Shown: positions 1 through 7,193, counted from the stretch's first letter. The stretch is DNA of 9,055 nucleotides from an uncultured Clostridia bacterium (GCA_947629635.1 CANREO010000030.1:1-9055); one strand, 5' to 3'. Numbers and translations are program-made. Notes: generated by a model not told the origin, from the letters alone.

Positions 1-570
1 AAAGAAGAAAAACTAAATGATAATGCTGTGTTATATAATAAACATGGTATAAAAATCGAAAAATTTGCCAAAAAAGGCGCTAAAGTTTCTGTGAGGGCTA
101 TGGTCGTAGGCGTACCCAACAGCGGCAAATCCACTATCATAAACAGTATGATAAGACGCGCGAAGGCTGTTACGGGGGACAGACCCGGCGTCACGAGAGG
201 CAAGCAGTGGCTTTCTATAGACGGCGTGGACTTTCTTGACACACCCGGTACGTTGTGGTGCAAATTCGAAGACCAAAGAATAGCGCATCATCTCGCCTAT
301 ATAGGTTCGATAAAGGATGACGTGCTGGATACGGACGAACTTGCTTACGATATGTTGGCCGAATTGAAAGACATATCTCCCACGTCGCTTGCGGCGCGGT
401 ACGGCATTAACGCGCTCCCGCAAGACACATTGGAGATCTTTGACGCAATAGCGGTTGCAAAGGGGTTTAAACTTAAGGGAGATCAAATAGATTACAGTCG
501 AACGGCAAGGCTTGTGATTGATGAGTTCAGAAAAGGCAAATTAGGCAAAATCATGCTTGAGAAGCCATGA
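1..570 (+). CDS. rbgA: Ribosome biogenesis GTPase RbgA (YlqF), 5'-truncated by window edge
   Basis: The frame is open from base 1 and ends with TGA at 568-570, giving the last 189 residues; homologues have about 280, so roughly 90 N-terminal residues lie outside. Visible GTPase motifs, in residues counted from base 1, are G1 (GVPNSGKS, 37-44), the G2 region (GDRPGVTRGKQW, 59-70) and G3 (DTPG, 80-83). No NKxD motif follows G3, as expected for the circularly permuted YlqF/YawG class in which G4 precedes G1, here in the missing part. The remaining C-terminal part matches the RNA-binding helical domain of the family. RbgA is a cytoplasmic GTPase needed for late assembly of the 50S subunit. Its neighbours rnhB and yraN are the usual partners in Clostridia. 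The ATG at base 28 is internal, not a start. Family assignment is confident. Confidence 0.93.
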   Translation, partial: KEEKLNDNAVLYNKHGIKIEKFAKKGAKVSVRAMVVGVPNSGKSTIINSMIRRAKAVTGDRPGVTRGKQWLSIDGVDFLDTPGTLWCKFEDQRIAHHLAYIGSIKDDVLDTDELAYDMLAELKDISPTSLAARYGINALPQDTLEIFDAIAVAKGFKLKGDQIDYSRTARLVIDEFRKGKLGKIMLEKP

Positions 571-612
571 AATGCGAAAATGATTTTACGATATTAAATT
601 GCAAATAAGCTA

Positions 613-641
613 TTTTATATACTGTAAATCGATATATAAAA
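613..641. repeat. AT-only inverted repeat in the rbgA-rnhB spacer
   Basis: TTTTATATA (613-621) and TATATAAAA (633-641) are perfect 9-base inverted arms around an 11-base loop. It lies in the 109-base AT-rich spacer between rbgA and rnhB. A stem with no G or C is weak and no T-run follows directly, so it is not a convincing terminator; it could be an operator or simply AT-rich sequence. I see no good -35/-10 pair in this spacer, although TATACT at 618-623 resembles a -10 box. Confidence 0.3.
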
Positions 642-679
642 CGTCAAATTTAGCGATTAATAAAATATGAGGTGAACGA

Positions 680-1291
680 ATGGTACGCGCATGCGAGCTT
701 ATGTATTATGAAGATCAACTGCTTGAGCGCGGATACAAATACATCTGCGGAGTGGACGAAGTGGGAAGGGGACCGCTTGCCGGGCCCGTCACTTGCGCCG
801 CCGTGATCATGAATTTGCAAGAGCTTATAGAGGGTGTAAACGACAGCAAGAAAGTGAGTAAAAACAAGCGCGAAAAGTTGTACGGCGAGATAATGGACAA
901 GGCGATTGCCGTGTCGGTAAAATCATACGATCACGCTGCAGTGGATCGTATGAATATTTTAAATGCCACGAAGGCTTGTATGGCGGACGCCGTCGCCGCG
1001 CTGGACGTCAAGCCCGACATAGTGCTTGTAGACGCGCTGACTCTCGATATACCCTACAAGACTTTCGGCATAATACACGGCGACGCGCTGAGTTATTCGA
1101 TCGCCGCCGCTTCTATTGTGGCAAAGGTGACAAGAGACGCTTATATGACTGAGATGTCTAAACTTTATCCGCAATATGATTTTGAGCACAACATGGGCTA
1201 TGGCACGGCAAAACATATCGCTGCTTTGAAGGAATACGGCAAATGCCCCATACATAGAGACAGTTTTATCGGAGGTATACTTCAGCGATGA
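680..1291 (+). CDS. rnhB: Ribonuclease HII
   Basis: This 203-residue protein has the usual length of RNase HII, which cuts RNA in RNA-DNA hybrids and starts removal of single ribonucleotides misincorporated in DNA. The N-terminal signature GVDEVGRGPLAGPV covers residues 24-37 and contains catalytic D26 and E27. Further acidic residues expected in the active site are D118 (in VLVDAL) and D135 (in HGDALSYSIAAASIVAKV). The C-terminal NMGYGTAKH region is also typical of the family. The ATG at 680 is preceded by GAGGTG (669-674) five bases upstream; the next ATG, at codon 8, has no such site. The last bases form ATGA with the start of the yraN gene, so the two are translationally coupled. The first position of the GD motif is H where many relatives have K, a minor variation. 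Confidence 0.95.
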   Translation: MVRACELMYYEDQLLERGYKYICGVDEVGRGPLAGPVTCAAVIMNLQELIEGVNDSKKVSKNKREKLYGEIMDKAIAVSVKSYDHAAVDRMNILNATKACMADAVAALDVKPDIVLVDALTLDIPYKTFGIIHGDALSYSIAAASIVAKVTRDAYMTEMSKLYPQYDFEHNMGYGTAKHIAALKEYGKCPIHRDSFIGGILQR

Positions 1292-1749
1292 ATACCAAAG
1301 CAAAGGGCGATATCGGGGAACAGCTTGCCGCCGAATACTTGAAAAGCAAGGGATATACCATAGTGGAGCGCAACGCGAAGTATTGCGACTGCGAGGTGGA
1401 CATAATTTGCGAGGCATATGTAGACGAATACGGCGACCCACTGTCATTGAGCGCGACGGATAAGTTGCGCAAGTTGCTTAAAAAGCCGCTGCAAAGAAAG
1501 GGAGAATATGTCGTCGTGTTTGTAGAGGTGAAGACGCGCTACAACGACACATTCGGCAGCGGTTTGGAGGCCGTGGACGGATATAAGGCAGGCAGATACG
1601 TGACTGCGGCGAGAGCGTGCGCGCAGAGGCACGGCCTTTTGAATCAAAATTTCAGATTTGACATAATCGAAGTCGATGACGGCAAAATAAATCACGTTGT
1701 CAACGCTTTTGATATGCGCGACGCGAAGTATAGCAAAAAATATAGATAA
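1288..1749 (+). CDS. YraN/UPF0102 family endonuclease-like protein with internal insertion
   Basis: The ATG overlaps the rnhB stop as ATGA (1288-1291). The N-terminal part (KGDIGEQLAAEYLKSKGY, residues 6-23), the EVD motif (E36, D38) and FVEVKTR (residues 78-84, with E80 and K82) are hallmarks of the YraN family, which has a PD-(D/E)XK nuclease-like fold. Its function is poorly defined; the frequent link with rnhB suggests a nucleic-acid role, which is inference. At 153 residues it is longer than the usual 115-125. The extra length is mostly a charged stretch (about residues 43-73) between the EVD and EVK motifs, where relatives have a short turn. The putative active-site residues are all kept. 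The C-terminal end (NFRFDIIEVD) matches the family. Confidence 0.88.
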   Translation: MNTKAKGDIGEQLAAEYLKSKGYTIVERNAKYCDCEVDIICEAYVDEYGDPLSLSATDKLRKLLKKPLQRKGEYVVVFVEVKTRYNDTFGSGLEAVDGYKAGRYVTAARACAQRHGLLNQNFRFDIIEVDDGKINHVVNAFDMRDAKYSKKYR

Positions 1750-1795
1750 AAAGCCAAAAAAGACACTGAAATATAAACTTTTTATTTAAATTTGC

Positions 1796-1824
1796 TTGTC
1801 TATAAATAATTTATATGTTAATAT
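1796..1824 (+). promoter_or_regulatory. Probable promoter of rplS
   Basis: TTGTCT (1796-1801) is followed after 17 bases by TAATAT (1819-1824), preceded by an extended -10 TGT (1816-1818). An alternative -10, TATAAC (1822-1827), fits the consensus better but gives a 20-base spacer. Transcription would begin near 1831 and leave a leader of about 70 bases before rplS. The match is moderate; its position in an AT-rich spacer ahead of a ribosomal protein gene supports it. Confidence 0.45.
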
Positions 1825-1838
1825 AACACGCGTGACTC

Positions 1839-1879
1839 GGATGTTCCGCTGGCAAGACAAGGCTTGTGTAAGAACATTT
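1839..1879 (+). promoter_or_regulatory. Hairpin in the rplS 5' leader, possible ribosomal-protein leader
   Basis: ATGTTC (1841-1846) pairs with GAACAT (1872-1877). Inside it CAAG (1853-1856) pairs with CTTG (1863-1866) around a six-base loop. This bulged hairpin ends just upstream of the rplS ribosome binding site at 1887. L19 leaders that may mediate autoregulation are known in Firmicutes, but I cannot confirm that this hairpin matches that family. It has no T-run, so a terminator is unlikely. Confidence 0.35.
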
Positions 1880-1901
1880 CGTATTTAGGAGGTAAGTCAA
1901 G

Positions 1902-2255
1902 ATGAACATTATCGACACAATCGAAAAAGAGGGTATGAGACAAGATCTGCCCGAAATCGCTATAGGCGATCAAGTCAAGGTCAACGTCAAGGTCAAAGAG
2001 GGTGACAAAGAGCGTATCCAAACTTATGAAGGCTATGTGATCGCCAAGAAAAACGGCGGCATTCGCGAAACGATCGTCGTGCGTCGCGTTACGTTCGGCG
2101 TCGGCGTAGAGAGGACATTCCCCATCCATTCGCCGAAGATCGACAGCATAGAAGTGGTGCGCGGAGGCAAGGTCAGACGCGCAAAGCTCTATTATTTGAA
2201 AAACAGAACGGGTAAGGCCGCAAAGCTTAAGGCCGTAAAACCTAAGGAAAACTGA
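1902..2255 (+). CDS. rplS: 50S ribosomal protein L19
   Basis: This 117-residue protein has the normal length of bacterial L19, a 50S subunit protein located near the 30S-50S interface. The conserved blocks are visible: the GDQVKVNVKVKEGDKERIQ region, YEGYVIAKKNGGIRETIVVRR, GVGVERTFPIHSPKI and GKVRRAKLYYLKNRTGKAAK. The ATG at 1902 follows a strong AGGAGGT (1887-1893) with eight bases of spacing. In many Firmicutes rplS stands upstream of lepB and rbgA; here it lies downstream of rbgA-rnhB-yraN and has its own probable promoter. The gap to the next gene is only 33 bases and holds no terminator, so read-through into the membrane-protein gene is likely. Confidence 0.97.
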   Translation: MNIIDTIEKEGMRQDLPEIAIGDQVKVNVKVKEGDKERIQTYEGYVIAKKNGGIRETIVVRRVTFGVGVERTFPIHSPKIDSIEVVRGGKVRRAKLYYLKNRTGKAAKLKAVKPKEN

Positions 2256-2288
2256 TAGTTGCTCTATCCGTTTTCAAAGGATCGTCAG

Positions 2289-4448
2289 ATGAAAAAAAGA
2301 CTCATTTTGATAAGTGCATTGGTGCTGGTAGCAGTACTGGCACTTTTCGCTTTTACAGCTTGCAATAATGCGAGCAGCGAAGTGGGGACGGAACTCGTTG
2401 CCGACGGCGCGTTTTCGGACTGGGTGGATGAGGAAAACAACAACCACTTTGCCAGTTGGTCCGTCCCGTCCGACTTGCAGGGCGAGTATTCGCGCAGTCC
2501 CAAGGACGGAGATACGAGCGACTATGCGCTTCGCATCAGCAACGGCTCTACTAACAAATACTCCTATGTTTATCAGCGCGTCAAAGTCGATATCAACAAG
2601 ATTTATAAAGTCAGCGTTGACATCAAAGTCGAAAGCGAACTCAATCGCGACAATGGCGCATACATAACTTTCCTCGAAAATACGGGATATGTCTTTGCGG
2701 GTCAGCGCAGCGCGACAAACGGATATGTGACGAGAACGTTTTATGTAAGACCCAAAAATACGGATTATCTTACTATAGCGCTCTGTTTAGGCACAAATCA
2801 ACTCGGTTGTACCGGTTCGGTTTTCTTTGACAACGTTTCCGTACAAAGAGTGGAGGCGGAGTCCGTGCCCGAGGACGTTGAAATCGTCAATTTCAGGAAG
2901 GTCAGGACGGTGCAAAGCGCAGAGGACGTAAGGGGCATTTGCTTCGTCGTTTTGCTTACGCTTTTCTCGATCGTCGCAATGATAGCATTTTATATTATCA
3001 TCAGGCGCATTTACGGAAGGCGCAACGCTTTCGGAAATATAGGGGAACAAGTCAATGCCTATGCTACCGGCAGCGCAACCAAGATAAAGAGCGGCAAGTG
3101 GTATCACAATAGCATATTCATCGTATGCATGCTTGCGCTTGCAACGTTTGCCATAAGGTTGGTTTTGCTTATGACAATGTACGGCACGGCGAGCGATCTT
3201 ACGATGAACAATCTGCTTACGGCTGCCGAATCGCTCTCAGCCAAAAACGGAGTGTGGACGTATTTGCAAAACAATCCGTCGTCGACTTTCTCGCCCGGTT
3301 CAATGTATATTCTGGCAATTATCGGAGCGGCGACTCGTGATCTCACAAACGCGTCCGCGTCTATTCTTTTGCGCTTTATAAACGTGCTGGCCGACATGGC
3401 GGTCGTTGCGCTTATCTATTTTTACGGTAAAAAGCGCGTGGGCAATAAATTGTCTACGGTCTATGCGGCAATGTATGCCGTATTGCCTTTCGTATTTGCC
3501 ATGAGCGGAATCAACGGGACCTTCGAGAGTTTGCTTGTGCTGCTGTTGCTGGTTTCTGTGATACTGATGATAAACAAGCAATATCTTGCCACTTATCTTA
3601 CGATGACGCTTGCCGCTGTGCTTGACCTCAGAGCGCTTGCAATAGCGCCCATTGTAATAGCGTATTTTGTCTATTGCTATATCAAAGACAATGACGATAT
3701 GCGCAAATTTACGTCTAAAAGGGCGCAAATCATCTTCGGACTTGTGGCGACAATTCCGCTTGCGTATCTGCTCACTTTGCCTGTCGGCATAAACCAAATC
3801 GCAAACGGCGATCCCTTCTTCAACTTCAAGGTTTTGGCAAATGAGATGCAGGGCACGACATACTTTGTAAACAACGCGTTCAACCTCTACGGCATGGTCG
3901 CGATGAACGGCAAGACGCTAAATCAAAGCGTCAGCATCCTCAATTTGGTATTTCTGCTTGTGCTCGAAGCATACGTCATATCGTTGTATTTCAAAAACCG
4001 CAATAAGCAGGAATTGATATTGCTCGTTTCGTTTACGCTTGCAATGATCGCCGTGTTTACGGTGAAAGTGAATTATACCTATCTCTTCTTGTCGATCGTC
4101 TTTGCGCTCATCTACACTATGATCAGCGGTGAAAAGAGAATGTACGGTATTGTGACGGGATATACGGCTATCGGCTTCTTAGGCTTTGCGCAACTGCTGA
4201 ATCAGAGCGGACTCATAGCGTCGGGCGCAACGGCGGCTATAGTCGGATATGAGACGACGAGCCCGTTTTATATCATCTTCTGCGTATTGACGGTATTGCT
4301 TACCGGTTATTACGTATACGTTACGTATTCGATCACAAACAGCTCAAAACTCGTGGATATCAGCGGTATGAGCGAAACGTTTGCGGTGACCGTGAAAAAG
4401 TATTTCACCGGTCTGGCGAATCGTTTTAAGAGCCGCGACGCCAATTAA
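2289..4448 (+). CDS. Lipoprotein-signal, CBM-like domain and polytopic membrane protein, probable GT-C glycosyltransferase
   Basis: I cannot name this gene; it has 719 residues. The start chosen is ATG at 2289, with AAAGGA (2276-2281) upstream and a signal sequence directly after it: KKR, then a hydrophobic core, then FTAC with C25, a slightly atypical lipobox. Residues 34-186 look like a beta-sandwich carbohydrate-binding module: it opens with DGAFSDW and ends with GSVFFDNVSV. A membrane helix (about 217-238) is followed by RRIYGRR, a cytoplasmic positive cluster. About ten to twelve more helices follow (e.g. 276-297, 363-380, 389-428, 434-463, 481-498, 549-568, 575-612, 619-640, 658-680). 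The loop after the second helix should be extracellular and carries D303 in TASDL, where GT-C enzymes place a catalytic acid. Transfer of a lipid-linked sugar outside the cell is therefore inferred. It is probably co-transcribed with rplS. Confidence 0.7.
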   Translation: MKKRLILISALVLVAVLALFAFTACNNASSEVGTELVADGAFSDWVDEENNNHFASWSVPSDLQGEYSRSPKDGDTSDYALRISNGSTNKYSYVYQRVKVDINKIYKVSVDIKVESELNRDNGAYITFLENTGYVFAGQRSATNGYVTRTFYVRPKNTDYLTIALCLGTNQLGCTGSVFFDNVSVQRVEAESVPEDVEIVNFRKVRTVQSAEDVRGICFVVLLTLFSIVAMIAFYIIIRRIYGRRNAFGNIGEQVNAYATGSATKIKSGKWYHNSIFIVCMLALATFAIRLVLLMTMYGTASDLTMNNLLTAAESLSAKNGVWTYLQNNPSSTFSPGSMYILAIIGAATRDLTNASASILLRFINVLADMAVVALIYFYGKKRVGNKLSTVYAAMYAVLPFVFAMSGINGTFESLLVLLLLVSVILMINKQYLATYLTMTLAAVLDLRALAIAPIVIAYFVYCYIKDNDDMRKFTSKRAQIIFGLVATIPLAYLLTLPVGINQIANGDPFFNFKVLANEMQGTTYFVNNAFNLYGMVAMNGKTLNQSVSILNLVFLLVLEAYVISLYFKNRNKQELILLVSFTLAMIAVFTVKVNYTYLFLSIVFALIYTMISGEKRMYGIVTGYTAIGFLGFAQLLNQSGLIASGATAAIVGYETTSPFYIIFCVLTVLLTGYYVYVTYSITNSSKLVDISGMSETFAVTVKKYFTGLANRFKSRDAN

Positions 4449-4465
4449 ATTCAAACGATTTATAT

Positions 4466-4493
4466 TAAAGGAGGAGCGGAAGCTCCTCCTTTA
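4466..4493. terminator. Bidirectional intrinsic terminator between convergent genes
   Basis: TAAAGGAGGAGC (4466-4477) and GCTCCTCCTTTA (4482-4493) form a perfect 12-base stem closed by the GNRA-type loop GGAA (4478-4481). T-rich sequence follows on both strands. It lies 17 bases after the stop of the membrane-protein gene and 17 bases beyond the end of the - strand phosphodiesterase gene, so it can end both transcripts. Confidence 0.9.
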
Positions 4494-4510
4494 TATTGTT
4501 TATTGACGAT

Positions 4511-5290
4511 TCATTCCAACGGTCGCATTTTTCCTATGGCTGCCTCGACGCTTTCGAGCGACATATTTTCGAAAATAAAATTGTTGCCGTATTGCATTGC
4601 GTCTTCGAGTTTTTCCTCATTGTCGACGGTCCAAATGATCACTGGCAGTTTTTCCGACCATTTTTTAAGCCATTTGTTTGGAGATAGATCACGATTTAGC
4701 GCCCTGACGTTATAGGATATAAATTGAGGTTTCGAGACGCGACAGATGTGTAGTTTGCCCATGAAGTTGGTAGAAAAGCATCTGTCTTTTACGCCGTCCA
4801 AAGAGCACCAGGTGCACAGCTCTCCTACGGGGAGAGAACAATGTTTTTTAGCATACATCACGGCGCCGAAGTTGAAAGATTGCAGAGCTATATTGCCATT
4901 ATATCCCTCAAGTTCTTTTATCGTTGCGGCGGCAATAGAGTTGTCAAAAGGATTGAGCCCTTTTATTTCGCACAGTATGCCGACTTTGCCGTCCACAATA
5001 GATAAAAATTCCTCAAAAGTGGGGATCTTATATTCCGTGCCGGCAAGCGAGTATGACTTCAACTCTTCAAGGGTGCAGTCCTTTATAAATTTGTCTGCAC
5101 CGCAGACGCGCTTGAGATTGTCGTCATGAAATACCACGACTTTTCCGTCCTTGCAGACATGCACGTCCATTTCGATGTTATAGCCGTGTCGGACGGCTTC
5201 CTCAAATGCCGGGACGCTATTTTCGGGATATCTGTCGTCATGCAGACCGCGGTGGGCGATGGGGCGTTCAAACAGCCATTCGAATTGCAT
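4511..5290 (-). CDS. Glycerophosphodiester phosphodiesterase family protein
   Basis: This 259-residue protein matches the cytoplasmic (UgpQ-like) type of GDPD, which hydrolyses glycerophosphodiesters to glycerol 3-phosphate and an alcohol; no signal peptide or membrane helix is seen. The family pattern is complete: HRG at 13-15, PEN at 22-24, E40 and D42 in IEMDV, H55 in VVFHDD, and E108 with K110 in CEIKG. These correspond to the metal-binding and catalytic residues of the TIM-barrel enzyme. The C-terminal IIWTVDNEEKLEDAM is the usual last strand and helix. The start at 5290 follows GAGGT (5296-5300 on the complement) with five bases of spacing. The gene is divergent from lepA and convergent with the membrane-protein gene, so it forms a one-gene unit. 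The exact substrate cannot be read from the sequence. Confidence 0.92.
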   Translation of the reverse strand: MQFEWLFERPIAHRGLHDDRYPENSVPAFEEAVRHGYNIEMDVHVCKDGKVVVFHDDNLKRVCGADKFIKDCTLEELKSYSLAGTEYKIPTFEEFLSIVDGKVGILCEIKGLNPFDNSIAAATIKELEGYNGNIALQSFNFGAVMYAKKHCSLPVGELCTWCSLDGVKDRCFSTNFMGKLHICRVSKPQFISYNVRALNRDLSPNKWLKKWSEKLPVIIWTVDNEEKLEDAMQYGNNFIFENMSLESVEAAIGKMRPLE

Positions 5291-5319
5291 TATGTACCTC
5301 GAATTTTATATGATTATTG

Positions 5320-5348
5320 TTGATAAAATTTTATATTTACATTATAAT
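5320..5348 (+). promoter_or_regulatory. Promoter of lepA-hemW
   Basis: TTGATA (5320-5325) and TATAAT (5343-5348) are separated by exactly 17 bases, a near-perfect housekeeping promoter. Transcription should begin near 5355, leaving about 50 bases before the lepA GTG. It overlaps the opposing promoter of the phosphodiesterase gene. Confidence 0.75.
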
Positions 5349-5356
5349 ATTGTCAA
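5328..5356 (-). promoter_or_regulatory. Promoter of the glycerophosphodiesterase gene
   Basis: On the - strand, TTGACA (complement of 5351-5356) and TAAAAT (complement of 5328-5333) stand 17 bases apart, matching 11 of 12 consensus positions. Transcription would begin near 5321, about 30 bases before the ATG at 5290. It shares 21 bases with the lepA promoter on the other strand. Confidence 0.72.
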
Positions 5357-5406
5357 TAAAAAATTTATGAGTAAGACGCATATTTTACTTTAGCAATGAG
5401 GGCACC

Positions 5407-7192
5407 GTGACCAAAAGTCATATCAGAAATTTTTCCATAATAGCTCATATCGACCATGGGAAGAGCACGCTGGCCGACCGCCTTATAGAGAGGACGGGCA
5501 CCGTAAGCGAGCGTGATATGGAGAGCCAACTTCTGGATAATATGGACATAGAAAGGGAGCGCGGCATCACCATAAAGCTTCAGACATGCAGACTGTATTA
5601 TAAGTATAAGGGAGACGAATATATTCTCAATCTCATTGACACTCCGGGGCATGTGGACTTCACCTACGAGGTGTCGCGTTCTCTTGCCGCATGCGAAGGC
5701 GCTCTGCTTGTAGTCGACGCGACTCAGGGCGTTGAGGCACAGACGCTTTCAAACGTCTATCTTGCCCTTGAAAACGAACTTGAAATTTTGCCTGTAATAA
5801 ATAAGATCGATCTTCCGTCCGCCGATGTCGACGCCGTCAAACTCGAAATAGAAGCTTGACACCGACGGTTGTCCGCTTGTTTCGGCAAAAGAGGGCATAG
5901 GAATAGATGAACTTATAGGGCAGATAATCGAAAAACTTCCGTCGCCGACGGGCGACGAGAATGCCCCGTTGAAAGCGCTGATATTCGACAGTTTTTATGA
6001 CAACTATCGCGGAGCGATTTCCATGGTACGCATAGTTGACGGCAGCGTAAAGCCCGGAGATAAAATCAAAATGATGTCATCGGGCAAGTGTTTTGAAGTG
6101 ATAGAAGTAGGTTATTTTTCTCCCGGTATGAGACAGGCGCAGTCTCTTGGCGTAGGAGAGGTGGGATATATTGCGGCAAGCGTGAAAAACGTTGGCGATA
6201 CGGCTGTCGGCGATACTATAACCAATGCCGATACGCCTGCCCGCGAAGCCCTGCCCGGATATAAAAAAGCGGTGCCAATGGTATACACCGGCGTATTTCC
6301 GGCGGACGGCGCCAAATATGACGACCTCAAGGAAGCTTTATTGAAACTTCAGCTCAACGACGCGTCGCTCAGTTTCGAGCCCGAAGTCTCTACAGCGTTG
6401 GGATTCGGTTTTCGTTGCGGATTTTTAGGGCTTTTGCATATGGAGATCATCGAAGAAAGGCTGGAAAGAGAGTTCGATTTGGATCTCATAACCACGGCTC
6501 CGAGCGTCAGCTATATCGTCAACAAGACCAATGGAGAAAAATTGACTATCGACAATCCCACCGCATTGCCGTCTCCGACGGAGATCGCAAGCATTGAAGA
6601 GCCGATGGTCAAAGCTACGCTGTTCACTCCGCCGGAATATGTTGGGCCGATAATGGATCTTTGTCAAAATAAGCGGGGCATATTTATCGATATGTCATAC
6701 ATCGATCCAACCAGAGTGCAACTGATATACAGGATGCCGCTCAACGAGATCATATATGATTTTTTCGACAGTTTGAAGTCGCGTACGCGCGGTTACGCGT
6801 CGCTTGATTATGAGCAGGACGGCTATGATAAGAGCGATTTGGTGCGCTTGGATATGATGATAAACGGCGAACTTTGCGACGCGCTGTCTATAATAGTATT
6901 TAAGGATAATGCCTATCAAAGGGGCAGAAGCATAGCCGAAAAACTTAAAGAAGTCATCCCCAGACAGCTTTTCGAAGTGCCCATCCAAGCCTGCGTCGGC
7001 GGAAAAATAATCGCTCGCGAAACCGTGAAAGCGCTCAGAAAAGACGTATTGGCAAAGTGCTATGGCGGCGATATCACCAGAAAGAAGAAGCTACTCGAAA
7101 AGCAAAAAGAGGGCAAAAAGCGTATGCGTAAACTCGGCTCCGTCGAGGTGCCGAGCGAGGCGTTCATATCGATACTTAAAATCGACAACTGA
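5407..7192 (+). pseudogene. lepA: Elongation factor 4 (LepA), frameshifted by apparent 11-base deletion
   Basis: LepA is a ribosome-bound translational GTPase that acts in elongation or ribosome assembly. It begins at GTG 5407 after GAGGG (5398-5402). Frame one encodes G1 AHIDHGKS (13-20), G2 RGITI (52-56), G3 DTPGH (78-82) and G4 NKID (132-135), then stops at TGA 5857-5859 after 150 residues. Homology continues in the next frame from CTT at 5855 (LDTDGCPLVSAK, holding G5) through the domains that follow and the LepA C-terminal domain, including CGFLGLLHMEII and VLAKCYGGDITRKKKLL, to TGA 7190-7192. Compared with LepA sequences I remember, about four residues (D-V-I-G type) are missing at the join, so 11 bases appear lost. 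Restored, the protein would have 598 residues, normal for the family. The rest is intact and well conserved, so the lesion is recent or an assembly error. TTG at 5969 is unlikely to be a real start. Confidence 0.88.
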
Positions 7193-7193
7193 T

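Noticed and set aside
31..486. Long open frames opposite known genes (for example on the - strand at 31-486, 959-1447 and 3300-3797)
   Set aside because: Each lies antisense to a well-supported gene, resembles no family and lacks start signals.
1974..1996. Tandem repeat of GTCAAGGTCAA with 12-base period
   Set aside because: It encodes the KVNVKV strand of L19, where alternating K and V are conserved; codon choice explains the repeat.
2259..2288. TTG start ten codons upstream for the membrane protein
   Set aside because: The ATG at 2289 has an AAAGGA site and places the positive n-region of the signal sequence at the N-terminus.
5396..5410. Tiny ORF ATG AGG GCA CCG TGA overlapping the lepA GTG
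   Set aside because: Four codons, no ribosome binding site, and its bases double as the Shine-Dalgarno of lepA; no sign of a real leader peptide.
5969..7192. Separate protein starting at TTG 5969
   Set aside because: Homology to LepA continues upstream of 5969 in the same frame back to 5855 (LDTDGCPLVSAK and onward), and there is no ribosome binding site. It is the downstream part of the broken lepA.
7062..7193. Longer hemW with 44 extra N-terminal residues
   Set aside because: The extension reads lepA codons in another frame, and HemW homologues begin close to the HLPFC motif, which fits the ATG at 7194.
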